Origin: Tenacibaculum dicentrarchi
Lineage (GTDB): Bacteria; Bacteroidota; Bacteroidia; Flavobacteriales; Flavobacteriaceae
NCBI RefSeq assembly: GCF_964036635.1
Contig: NZ_OZ038524.1
Location: forward strand, 1,035,501 to 1,099,500
Length of the DNA stretch: 64,000 nucleotides
Direction of reading: 5' to 3'
Position 1 is the first letter of the stretch, and every line of letters starts with the position of its first letter. Both the position numbers and the translations under genes were made by a program. Shown piece by piece: positions 46,301 to 54,335 of the stretch. The notes beneath the pieces were generated by a model. That model saw only the letters and a list, made by a program, of their open reading frames with translations, ran no database searches and was not told the origin of the DNA.

Positions 46301-46462
46301 TATACTGTCTTCTACGCTATGTTCATTTTGTAATAAATCGGCTTTTACGGTTCTTCTTCCTATGGTTTCTTTACGAAATCCTTTGGTTTGTCCACTAAAT
46401 ACACGCACCAAATTATTAACGGCATCGGTTTGATACTGCTGTTTTTTAAATTTTAACTTCAT
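43364..46462 (-). CDS. res: Type III restriction enzyme R subunit (helicase-nuclease)
   Basis: This 1032-aa protein has an SF2 helicase core, Walker A METGTGKTYVYT (about residue 103) and DExx LIIDEPQRFG. Motif VI is KRQEIGRGLRICVD, and a C-terminal PD-(D/E)XK nuclease reads NPDWAIVFDN then VYFIAETKG (about residues 980-1010). Res with Mod forms a type III restriction enzyme that cuts after ATP-dependent communication between two head-to-head sites. All catalytic motifs seem present, and length is normal. It is 5 bp downstream of mod. Two further genes, a DUF4391 protein and an SNF2-type helicase, lie just upstream on the same strand and may be part of the same defence unit. Confidence 0.94.
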   Translation of the reverse strand: MKLKFKKQQYQTDAVNNLVRVFSGQTKGFRKETIGRRTVKADLLQNEHSVEDSIFSNKKFEITEEAILENVKNLQREQQLKPSKKLDGGYNFTVEMETGTGKTYVYTKMMLEMHRLYGWSKYIIIIPSVAIREGVRKSLEITAEHFQEEFGKKIRFSIYDNKNKSNLVNIKQFGNSSEIEVIIMNYQAFGRRGKEALKIYQKLDSLQSERPIDIIKRTRPILIIDEPQRFGDVAEKKLEEFNSLFVTRFSATHKKEKTKVKNSQGKNVTVEKERFNKVYRLDAVDAFNQKLVKKIQVKGIEVKENTGTNSFLFLDSILVSKNKYPTAKIEFEVKQKTGIKKISKNFSQNDDLFSASNELEQYKGYIISEINAKTNTVSFTNGVTLFVGQASGNISEEHVRRIQIRETVISHIEKERELFKKGIKTLSLFFIDEVAKYRAYSVKENGEKGEQIKAEYEQIFEEEYKKAIAQKSLFSPAYNAYLEKYEAQKVHSGYFSIDKKGKAVNSKETKGQGGSDDISAYDLIMKNKERLLSFDEPVRFIFSHSALREGWDNPNIFQICTLKHSISTTSKRQEIGRGLRICVDKYGNRMDSEILDADFFDVNTLTVIANESYDTFAKQLQNEILASLSARPTHLEVSVFKDLELKNKAGETFSFDEMTAMRVIIDFTQKNYIDKDFKATETLIDAIDTNTFTTIPELENYKEELKNIIIEIHEVATFKASTNGKANNLPKELKVNANFAKKEFQDLWNKIKVRTLYDVDFDTNELIKKSVTTIDNQLNVRKVSVHIATGTQKENMSSDALKMSNSFNKTKQQSYKTASILGNTRYDLIKEIAKNAHITRKTATNILTKINASSFEQFKQNPEHFITEVSRLINEEKATTLINNITYHKTDENYSDDIFTVNNFNGSLQENVLEVQKHIYDYVKTDSKIERKFAEELESGQAIVYAKLPSGFKIPTPIGTYNPDWAIVFDNKDVKQVYFIAETKGSMSTLQLKGAENLKIEYAKKHFEKLGTESLKYDVVATYEDLMNKILK

Positions 46463-46467
46463 AGCTT

Positions 46468-48357
46468 TTATATTACGTGTACTTTAGTGTTTGGTGCTAA
46501 TTGTTTAAATCGAGATTCTACCGTGTTTATAAGGTCTTTATCATCTATAAAACAAGCGTCTCTAAAAACGGCTTTTATTGGTTGCATTTTTGCCATCGCA
46601 TCTACCACTTGCATATCTATTGCGGTATCAAAACAAGCAACTAAGGCGTTGGTATCTACTATAAAAATTTCGGAATTTGCAATTACTTGCTTTTCTATTG
46701 GATGGTCTAGTTTTTCACTAAAATCTAACAAAACAGCGGTTAAAATATCTTCTGAACTAGCATCTTTTCTGATGTTATCTTCACTTTCAAATAAAGTAGT
46801 TTGTGTAACTTCGTTCGGGTGTTTTGCTACGTCTTTTAAAATACTTTCCGATGTTTTATAAACTCTAAAACCAACATCTAAAGGAGTTTCTCGCTCTTTT
46901 AATTTCTCTGTGTTTTCTTCTAAAATCTTTTTTCCCGCACGGCGGATGCGTTCTTTTCCTATTTCTGTAATAGTTTTATATCCTGCTTTAAAAACCTCTG
47001 ATTTTTCATCGGTTTCTTCTGGAATTTGAACCATTATAAATTTACGGTTTCCGCCATCTTCTGCATTTAATTGCATGGTTGCGTGGGCGGTTGTTGCTGA
47101 ACCTGAGAAGAAGTCTAAGACTAAATCATTATTATTTATACTATGCTCTAAAATTCTTTTCATTAATAAAGAAGGTTTAGGGAAGTCAAAAACTTTTAAA
47201 TCAAATAACTTTTCTACTTCTTTCGTTCCTAAATCTGTATTACCAGCATATTCATAATTCCAAAAATTTGTAGGTGTCAGCCCTCTTGCTTCACTTAAAA
47301 ACATTTTGATTGAAGGTACTTTTGAGGAGTTGTCTTTTCCCCAGTAAAGTTTTCCTTCATTTTGCAGTTTATGAAACTCATTTTCACTTCTTCTCCACGC
47401 ATTAGATGTAGGGTATGTTTTACTTCCTGTATAAGGGTTTTCAATAGGATAGCATAAATTGGGTCTTTCGGATGGTTTTACAGGCCCTAAAAAAGAAGCT
47501 CCTTTCCAATCACCTCTAATATCTTTATCTGGATTTGTATATCTATTATCGGTTTCATTTGTTCTAGGTAAAAGATTAACTAAGAAGTTTTCAGATTTTG
47601 AATAAACTAGAATAGATTCGACAACAGTAGTAAAATCAATAGTATTATTACTTCTTGTATATCTTTTTTGCCATGTTATTTCAGTTTGAAAATTCTCTTC
47701 TCCAAAAATTTCATCCGCTATTTTACGTAAGTTATGAGATTCATCTTCTCCAATAGACATAAATATAACGCCATCATCGGTTAATAAATCTCTAGCCACT
47801 AATAAGCGTTCGTACATCATAGAAAGCCAATCGGAGTGAAAACGTCCGTTTGTATCGGTATTTTTAAAGAGTTTTCCGCCTTCTTCGTCTTCTGTACCAA
47901 TTTCATCTTCATATTCATCTTTAGAAACTTTAAAATTATCTTTATACACAAAATCTTTCCCTGTATTGTAGGGCGGGTCTATGTAAATCATTTTTATTTT
48001 TCCTAAGTAAGATTCTTGTAAAATTTTTAAAACCTCAAAATTATCGCCTTCAATATATACGTTTTCGGTTTCGTTAAAATTTACAGAACTTTCACGGTCT
48101 GGTTTTAGGGTTTTATCTATTGGCGTGTTTGCTTTTAAAATACTGGCACGTTTTCCTGGCCAATCTAATCGGTAACGCTCATCAGCACCTTCTACAATTT
48201 CTTTAGATAAATGTTGTTTTAATAGCTCAAAATCGATGGCTTTTATAGTATTGCCGTTTTTGTCTTCTTTTTCGGTAATTACTTGCGGAAAGAGTAGGGC
48301 AATTTTATTGATGTTTTCTGTGGTTATATCTTTGGTTTGTGGAATGATTTTGTTCAT
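46468..48357 (-). CDS. mod: Type III DNA methyltransferase Mod subunit
   Basis: This 629-aa protein has the beta-class order of methyltransferase motifs: catalytic DPPYNTGKDFVY (about residue 125) before the SAM-binding DFFSGSATTAHA (about residue 415). The region between is the target-recognition domain. It methylates adenine N6 on one strand of a non-palindromic 5-6 bp site and, with Res, restricts unmodified DNA. No break or repeat-tract phase switch is visible. It starts 242 bp after the DUF4391 gene, with an IS-type remnant in the gap. Confidence 0.94.
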   Translation of the reverse strand: MNKIIPQTKDITTENINKIALLFPQVITEKEDKNGNTIKAIDFELLKQHLSKEIVEGADERYRLDWPGKRASILKANTPIDKTLKPDRESSVNFNETENVYIEGDNFEVLKILQESYLGKIKMIYIDPPYNTGKDFVYKDNFKVSKDEYEDEIGTEDEEGGKLFKNTDTNGRFHSDWLSMMYERLLVARDLLTDDGVIFMSIGEDESHNLRKIADEIFGEENFQTEITWQKRYTRSNNTIDFTTVVESILVYSKSENFLVNLLPRTNETDNRYTNPDKDIRGDWKGASFLGPVKPSERPNLCYPIENPYTGSKTYPTSNAWRRSENEFHKLQNEGKLYWGKDNSSKVPSIKMFLSEARGLTPTNFWNYEYAGNTDLGTKEVEKLFDLKVFDFPKPSLLMKRILEHSINNNDLVLDFFSGSATTAHATMQLNAEDGGNRKFIMVQIPEETDEKSEVFKAGYKTITEIGKERIRRAGKKILEENTEKLKERETPLDVGFRVYKTSESILKDVAKHPNEVTQTTLFESEDNIRKDASSEDILTAVLLDFSEKLDHPIEKQVIANSEIFIVDTNALVACFDTAIDMQVVDAMAKMQPIKAVFRDACFIDDKDLINTVESRFKQLAPNTKVHVI

Positions 48358-48474
48358 GGTATTTTTTTTGATGTAGTTGCCCTAATTTTTAATTTAGAAG
48401 ATGATTTTAATCAAGTAAAAAAAAGTGCAAATTTACGAAAAAAAAACCTCAATTTTTTACACTAAATAAGTAAG

Positions 48475-48570
48475 TATTATGAGATGCTGAACTAAATTCA
48501 GGTGTACGGATTCGATTTCTTATTTTTCTTTTAGATTTTTTTTTTTAGATGAAACTTAAACAGGCTCTTA
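48475..48570. repeat. IS/MITE remnant upstream of mod
   Basis: GAGATGCTGAACTAAATTCAG (about 48480-48500) is the reverse complement of a piece of the element at 17084-17246 (CTGAATTTATTTCAGCATC). The segment ends AAACTTAAACAGGCTCTTA, like the right end of that element. It is a degraded copy without a reading frame. Confidence 0.55.
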
Positions 48571-48599
48571 GTATAAGGATACTTTAATTTTGTTCTTTA

Positions 48600-49235
48600 C
48601 TATTTTTTTAAAACTGCAATTTCTTTTAGTTTATTGCGTAGGGTTTTATTAAAGGCTACTTGTTTGTTAAATTGTTTTTCGGTGTATATTTTTTTTTGAA
48701 GCGAAGCAATTTCTTTTTCTAGTTTGCTAAGTTGTTTTTCTTTATCAATAATATTTTCAAAACTTTCATTTTCCGTATTTAATTCTGTTTGATACTGTAT
48801 AAATAAGGTAATTATTTTTTGATAAATATGTTCAATTGTATTTCCTGTAAAATCGAAATTTAATTCCTCGTTCCATTCAGAGAAAAAATAACGTTGTTCT
48901 GTATTTTCTTTGATGGTAATTCCGTAGGCAAAATTATTTTCAAATTCAAAAAGATACAAAATAGCAAAAGGAATAGCTTTATCAATAACTTTTAAGGTGT
49001 TTTTAGGAATTTCTTTATTTTTTAAGGCGATATTAAAAATTTGTAATTCTTCTATTTTTTGCGTTCCCGAAATATTAATGGTTTTTTCAGATAGGTTGTA
49101 TGCCCAAGTAATTCGTGAAATAGCGTTGGTAAATTCTTGTTGTGTTGTTGTATTTCCTTTTGATTTTTCTATAAATTTAGATTTTGGTATAAATTTATTT
49201 ACGATAGCATTTTTTGGTAAATTAAAGTTTTTCAT
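48600..49235 (-). CDS. DUF4391-domain protein
   Basis: This 211-aa soluble protein fits DUF4391: KNAIVNKFIPKSKFIEKSKG near the start, SRITWAYNLSEKTINI, then IPFAILYLFEFENNFAYGIT and RYFFSEWNEELNF. A C-terminal coiled coil follows (QLSKLEKEIASLQKKIYTEK). Function is unknown; genes of this family commonly sit beside SNF2-type helicases and type III restriction genes. It is 10 bp after the helicase at 49246-52503 and is likely a partner of it. No catalytic motif is visible. Confidence 0.85.
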   Translation of the reverse strand: MKNFNLPKNAIVNKFIPKSKFIEKSKGNTTTQQEFTNAISRITWAYNLSEKTINISGTQKIEELQIFNIALKNKEIPKNTLKVIDKAIPFAILYLFEFENNFAYGITIKENTEQRYFFSEWNEELNFDFTGNTIEHIYQKIITLFIQYQTELNTENESFENIIDKEKQLSKLEKEIASLQKKIYTEKQFNKQVAFNKTLRNKLKEIAVLKK

Positions 49236-49245
49236 AGCTTTTTAT

Positions 49246-52200
49246 TTATTTTATAACCAAGAATGTAATTAAATCAAAATCTTCTAAGCCTTTTATATTT
49301 CCTGATAAATTAGCGGTAGTTCCGCCTTTAGAAAATAGGCTATCTATAACAGATTCATCTTTTACTTCAATAATACTTTCAATAGATTTTTCTAATAAAT
49401 TGGAGTAAGTTTTCATGTTTTTACCATCTTTAGTTTCTGTATTAAATTGTTGAAATACTTTGGCAATAGGTTCTGAATTACCTTTAGCGATACCACGTAA
49501 AATATCTAAAGTATTTTTTACATTTAAATGATTAGAAATAATGTTTCCATTTTGTTTGATATAGACCAAATAAAATGGGTGTAATTGATTGTTATTATCA
49601 ATATTTACATCTGAATTGATGTTTTTAAGTACAAAAATAACGCCTTCATCAATTCCTTTTTCGGTTATTTTAGGGCATACGGCGTGCATTCCGTTAGGTA
49701 TTCCTTTTAAATCATTTCCTTCATTTATGTAGTTTATCAAATCCATTCTAAAATCGTTTAATCCTAAATCGGTAATAGAAATTCCAGTATCCATATCTTC
49801 AATATCAATAACTTCATCTTTTAAGCGTTCTAATTGTTGTTTTCTAAAATCGAGGTCTGTTGATTTATTTGTTAAGGGATTATCTTCAGTTGTTCCTGCA
49901 ACATCTGCTATTATCATTCTACCTTCTACACGACCTTTTAAATTGATATAATCGTCTAGTGAAATTTGAGGCCAGAAATTTATTAATTGAATGTCTTTAT
50001 TTATAGAGCCAATTCTATCAACACGACCAAATCGCTGAATAATACGCACAGGATTCCAATGAATATCATAATTAATTAGGGTATCACAATCTTGTAGGTT
50101 TTGCCCTTCGGAAATACAATCGGTTGCAATTAGAATATCAATTTCGGCATTATTTTTATTTTTTTCACTTCTTTTTTTAGAACGTGGCGAAAAATTAATT
50201 AACAAATTATTAAATTGTTTGTCTATTTTTAATGTACAATCATTAGTGCCACTTCCTGTAATTTTTGCGGTATTCAATTGATGATTTTCTAAAGCCCATG
50301 TTGCAATTTGTTTGTATAAATAATTTGCAGTATCGGCAAAGGCTGTAAAAATGATAATCTTTTTATTTCCTTTGTTTATTGGGTTTTCAATTTTATTGGT
50401 GATGCATTTTTTTAAATCGTTTAGTTTAGCATCTTCTTTCCAAGTAACCCAATTCATTTCTTCTAAAATATCTTGTGCTATATATAAATCTTGTTTTAAG
50501 TCTTCTTTCCAACCGCTGGTATTCATATCGGCTAAATTTATTTTAATTTTTCCGTTGGTACTAAATTCATCATCAAGCCAATTATCACTTTCTGTATCAA
50601 AATTTAAATCAGCTATTTCTGTCATTTCAGCCGATTGATTTCCTTCTGTTTTTTCAAATTTTTCTATATTCTTAATATTGCTATTAACCGCATTTACAAA
50701 TTTTTCTAAAGTTATACGAAAAGAATCTACAGAGCTTTCTAATCGTTTTAATAAATTAACACGCATTAGTTTTTGCAAACTTTTTTCTCTAGTAGTTTGT
50801 TTTAAGCTACTTTTTCCTTCAATTTTAGTATCGTAGACATCTGCATAAAAGGCTATTTTGCTATCTAATATATAATCGAAAGGTGTATAAATAGACATTG
50901 ACAGCATAGCTAATTTTTCATATAGTTCTTTTATTTTTATAAAATCTTTAAGGTGTGTAATTTCAGATTCTATGGTAACGGGTGGTAATCTTTTAGGAAA
51001 TTTACCAATAGCATTGGTATCGTAATATTTAGTAATGTGTTTTCTACTTCTAGAAATAGTAATATTATCAAGTAATTTAAAGAAATCGAAATTTTGATTT
51101 AACTCGGCTAATAATTTTTTACTGGTTCTTTGCTCTACAGGTAAGTCCGACCAATCTTTAAAAGTACGTTGTGCTTTGTTTAATATGGAGTCTATAGATT
51201 TTTCTGTACCTAGTTTTTCATCAACTACATTTGTTTTTCCTTCGTAGGCTAATGCTATTTGATTTTTTAAATCGGTAAATTTATTATTAACAGGAGTTGC
51301 AGAAAGCATCAAAACTTTTGTTTTAACACCTGCTTGCATTACATTTTGAAGTAATCTTTTATAGCGAGTAATTTTATCCTTTCGAGGGTCGTTATTTCTA
51401 AAGTTATGAGATTCGTCTATAACAACCAAATCATAATTTCCCCAATTTACTCTTGATAAATCTGTATCACCAGACTTTCCTTTTTCACGAGATAAATCGG
51501 TATGATATAGAACATCATAATTAAAACGGTCTTTAAATAGTATATTGTCGTCATAATTACTTAAAAAGGTTTTCCAGTTATCACCCAATTTTTTAGGGCA
51601 TAAAACAAGAACACTTTTATTTCTTTCTTGATAGTATTTAATAACACCCAGCGCGGAAAAGGTTTTTCCTAATCCAACACTGTCTGCCAGAATACAACCG
51701 TTGTAGCGTTCTAATTTATTGATAATACCAAGTACAGCATCTTTTTGAAAATCGTAAAGAGTATTCCAAACTACGGATTCTTTAAAACCAGTTTGTTCAT
51801 TTGCGAGTTCGTCTTCAGTAATATTTTCTAAAAATTCATCAAAAATATGAAACAAGGCTATGTAGTAAATTAACTCTGGAGCATTTTCTTTGTACAGGTT
51901 ATCTATATAAGAACTTACATCTTTGGTAACGTCTTTTAGAATATTTTTATCATTCCAAACGTCATCAAATTGCTGTAAAAAAGCATCAGTGATTGGGAAA
52001 TCTTCAAACCGAGTAACCATATTAAGAATGGAATTATCTTTTTCGTAACCAACACCTGCGCTAGAAAATTCATTTATTCCGCTATAAGCAAAATTATTGT
52101 CAGGGTTTTTAATGATAAATTGAGGTTGTATGAATCCGTTTTTAGCATTGGTTTTAAACGTTACTTTGTCTTCAATCCATTTTCTGCATTCTTTGGCAAT

Positions 52201-52503
52201 AGCTTTTCCTTTTAATTCATTTTTAAGATTAATTTCAAAACGAGAACCACCAATAGATTTTTTTCTATCATTAGCCAAAATTTCAAACATTTTTTCTTGT
52301 CGGTTCTTTTTGTCTAATTCAATAAATGTAGGGTCTGTAAAAATAAAATGTAATTCGTCTATGTTTTTCAATTCTTTCTTAAGGCTTTCAAAACCATAAA
52401 TTGAAAAAATTGCAGCTGCAATACTTATTTTACTTCCTTTTTCTATAGTCATTTTTAAGTCGTCACCAACTTTATGAGTTTTGTTATTGAAATGTTTTAT
52501 CAT
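49246..52503 (-). CDS. SNF2-type helicase with PLD-like N-terminus
   Basis: This 1085-aa protein has an SF2/SNF2 helicase core: Walker A GCILADSVGLGKTFSALG (about residue 270), DEAH-type VVIDESHNFRNN (about 362), LMLSATPVNN, ILIATDCISEGQNLQDC and RIIQRFGRVDRIGS (about 830). The first ~150 residues (for example GSKISIAAAIFSIYGFESLK) resemble the degenerate PLD-like domain common at the start of such helicases; a clear HKD is not visible. In this context it probably supplies DNA translocation in a defence complex with DUF4391 and perhaps Mod/Res. The helicase motifs look intact. Confidence 0.9.
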   Translation of the reverse strand: MIKHFNNKTHKVGDDLKMTIEKGSKISIAAAIFSIYGFESLKKELKNIDELHFIFTDPTFIELDKKNRQEKMFEILANDRKKSIGGSRFEINLKNELKGKAIAKECRKWIEDKVTFKTNAKNGFIQPQFIIKNPDNNFAYSGINEFSSAGVGYEKDNSILNMVTRFEDFPITDAFLQQFDDVWNDKNILKDVTKDVSSYIDNLYKENAPELIYYIALFHIFDEFLENITEDELANEQTGFKESVVWNTLYDFQKDAVLGIINKLERYNGCILADSVGLGKTFSALGVIKYYQERNKSVLVLCPKKLGDNWKTFLSNYDDNILFKDRFNYDVLYHTDLSREKGKSGDTDLSRVNWGNYDLVVIDESHNFRNNDPRKDKITRYKRLLQNVMQAGVKTKVLMLSATPVNNKFTDLKNQIALAYEGKTNVVDEKLGTEKSIDSILNKAQRTFKDWSDLPVEQRTSKKLLAELNQNFDFFKLLDNITISRSRKHITKYYDTNAIGKFPKRLPPVTIESEITHLKDFIKIKELYEKLAMLSMSIYTPFDYILDSKIAFYADVYDTKIEGKSSLKQTTREKSLQKLMRVNLLKRLESSVDSFRITLEKFVNAVNSNIKNIEKFEKTEGNQSAEMTEIADLNFDTESDNWLDDEFSTNGKIKINLADMNTSGWKEDLKQDLYIAQDILEEMNWVTWKEDAKLNDLKKCITNKIENPINKGNKKIIIFTAFADTANYLYKQIATWALENHQLNTAKITGSGTNDCTLKIDKQFNNLLINFSPRSKKRSEKNKNNAEIDILIATDCISEGQNLQDCDTLINYDIHWNPVRIIQRFGRVDRIGSINKDIQLINFWPQISLDDYINLKGRVEGRMIIADVAGTTEDNPLTNKSTDLDFRKQQLERLKDEVIDIEDMDTGISITDLGLNDFRMDLINYINEGNDLKGIPNGMHAVCPKITEKGIDEGVIFVLKNINSDVNIDNNNQLHPFYLVYIKQNGNIISNHLNVKNTLDILRGIAKGNSEPIAKVFQQFNTETKDGKNMKTYSNLLEKSIESIIEVKDESVIDSLFSKGGTTANLSGNIKGLEDFDLITFLVIK

Positions 52504-52543
52504 TTTTTAATTGCAGAATGTTTGTTGGATTTTATTTAAATAT

Positions 52544-52598
52544 CTAAAGTAATGAAACGAACTGATATATAATTATATAAAATTATATTTATAGGAAT
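52544..52598. repeat. AT-rich ~55-70 bp element, copy A
   Basis: TCTAAAGTAATGAAACGAAC continues into GATATATAATTATATAAAA and TATATTTATAGGAAT. Related copies lie at 59510-59577 and 60518-60592, and the TATATTTATAGAATTATA part recurs at about 62170-62188 ahead of the small RHH gene. This copy is just upstream of the SNF2-type helicase start. Confidence 0.6.
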
Positions 52599-52610
52599 GT
52601 GTTTTTATAA

Positions 52611-52922
52611 TTATCTATTTTTTGTATAGCGACTTATGAGGTTTGCAAACAGGTATATAGCTGTAATTACATCTACAATGTTCCAAATTAATCTTCCAAG
52701 AGCAATCTTAAAAAAAGGCTGAAAGAGTAGGGCAAGAGTGATAAAAATTATGAATGTAGTTTTATCTTCTTTTTCATGAGCTTTATAGGCCAAAATACCA
52801 AAACCTACAAGAGTAATATATCTTACAAACTCATAAAACCCGTAAGGCATCTTTAGTAAGCAAAGCAGCATTAAAATTGCTAATGTAATTTTGATGATTT
52901 TATCTATACTTTTAAATTTCAT
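52611..52922 (-). CDS. Small membrane protein (DUF6804-like)
   Basis: This 103-aa protein has about three to four hydrophobic segments (IIKITLAILMLLCLLKMPYG, FVRYITLVGFGILAYKA, TTFIIFITLALLFQPFFKIA, then NIVDVITAIYLFANLI). That pattern and length match the DUF6804 small membrane family. It lies 66 bp after the DUF4407 gene on the same strand, so it may be the last gene of the VWA/PP2C/kinase operon. Its role is unknown; a membrane effector or accessory is possible. Confidence 0.75.
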   Translation of the reverse strand: MKFKSIDKIIKITLAILMLLCLLKMPYGFYEFVRYITLVGFGILAYKAHEKEDKTTFIIFITLALLFQPFFKIALGRLIWNIVDVITAIYLFANLISRYTKNR

Positions 52923-52988
52923 AAATATCCATTATTTGAAACTATGTTAATTATAAGAGCTTATAGTTAATTAAGGTATAGCTTCATT

Positions 52989-54335
52989 TTAAGATTTAAT
53001 CATAATATTAGGATCGTTTTTCACTTTTATTAATTGTTCTTTTTTCCATTCTTCAATTGCAACTTCTGCAATTTCTGCCTGCGCATTCGCAATAGATTGT
53101 AGTAAATCTTTGTTTGCTGTTAATTCTGCATTTAATTTTTGTGCGTTCTTATCAGAATTTACTTTAACAGCTGTGTTAATTTCTTCATTAATATTCGACT
53201 GTAATAATAATTGTTTCACTTTTGCTTCATGCTTTACTCTGTCTAAAATATCATCATAAGTCCCTCTTTCTGTCATCATTTTAAACATAATAGGAGCTAT
53301 TTCAATAAATATAAATAGAATTGTAATTAACCATTTAGCATACCAAACAACTGTTTTTTCTTTAGATATTTTAACTAATTGTTTTTCGCCATCTTTTACC
53401 TCATAAAATGGAACTTCTTCATACATTAAATTGTCTAAAGCTTTAAGCTTAGCAATTAATCCGTTGTTTTGAGCTTGAACTGTTTTTTGATTTTGAATGT
53501 CAGATTGCGTTGCACTTTCTCTTGCTTTTATTTTAACATCTATGTCGTCAATTACCTTATAATCTTTTTCATTTAAAATAGTGGTACTGTTTTTAGTTGT
53601 TGAATAAGCTATTTCAGCATCATCAGAAATCTTTTTAAGATCATCATAATATCCACCTTTTCCTTTTTTACCACTAAACTTACCTAGGTTCCATTCGTCA
53701 TTTTTATCTTTATTAGCAGCTTCCCAAAAAGATCTTTTTTCTTCAATTATTTTACTTCTATTTTTAATATTTGTTTGCAAATCATTTCTCTCTGTTTTCA
53801 ACCTTGTTAAAATTGGGTCATTTTCACCAAATTTAATTAAAGTGTTATTTACGATTGCTATTTGTGTACTAATTTCTGCATTAATCTCTTTTTCAAAAAG
53901 TTTTAATTCTAAAGGGGTCGCAATTACAAAGCCTAATAACATTGCCATTATTAATCTTGGTCCAGCTTCCATTAATTCTTGTCTAGAAATTGTTTTTTTA
54001 CCATCACCTACACCAAACGTAGAAACAATATATCTATCTAGGTTAAATATTAAAGCCCCCCAGAATAATCCAAAAAATAAAGCTAAGCATTCGCTTAACA
54101 TAGTATAGCCAATAACAACACCTTCTGTGTTTAATATTTCTATTTTAAATGCAGTAAAAAAGGCATAACCACCAGCAAAAGCAGCCATTAGGGATGTGAA
54201 AATTATGGTACCGCCAATTCCAAAATATTTATTAGCATCTGTAGGAGCATGTTTTAGTATTTCTAAATCTGCGCCAGATGCCCACAAGAAAAATTTATAT
54301 AACTTTTGGAAAGGATATTTAATTAGCTTTTTCAT
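52989..54335 (-). CDS. DUF4407 membrane protein of the TerY-P-like operon
   Basis: This 448-aa protein begins LIKYPFQKLYKFFLWASGAD, then two membrane segments (IIFTSLMAAFAGGYAFFTAF and MLSECLALFFGLFWGALIFN). A third hydrophobic stretch precedes a long cytoplasmic-type coiled coil (about 170-320), and another segment at about 335 (WYAKWLITILFIFIEIAPIM) is followed by a helical tail. This is the DUF4407 layout. It overlaps the kinase gene by 4 bp, so it is translated with it. In this operon it may anchor or signal to the membrane, or be the pore-like effector; neither is shown by sequence. Confidence 0.9.
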   Translation of the reverse strand: MKKLIKYPFQKLYKFFLWASGADLEILKHAPTDANKYFGIGGTIIFTSLMAAFAGGYAFFTAFKIEILNTEGVVIGYTMLSECLALFFGLFWGALIFNLDRYIVSTFGVGDGKKTISRQELMEAGPRLIMAMLLGFVIATPLELKLFEKEINAEISTQIAIVNNTLIKFGENDPILTRLKTERNDLQTNIKNRSKIIEEKRSFWEAANKDKNDEWNLGKFSGKKGKGGYYDDLKKISDDAEIAYSTTKNSTTILNEKDYKVIDDIDVKIKARESATQSDIQNQKTVQAQNNGLIAKLKALDNLMYEEVPFYEVKDGEKQLVKISKEKTVVWYAKWLITILFIFIEIAPIMFKMMTERGTYDDILDRVKHEAKVKQLLLQSNINEEINTAVKVNSDKNAQKLNAELTANKDLLQSIANAQAEIAEVAIEEWKKEQLIKVKNDPNIMIKS

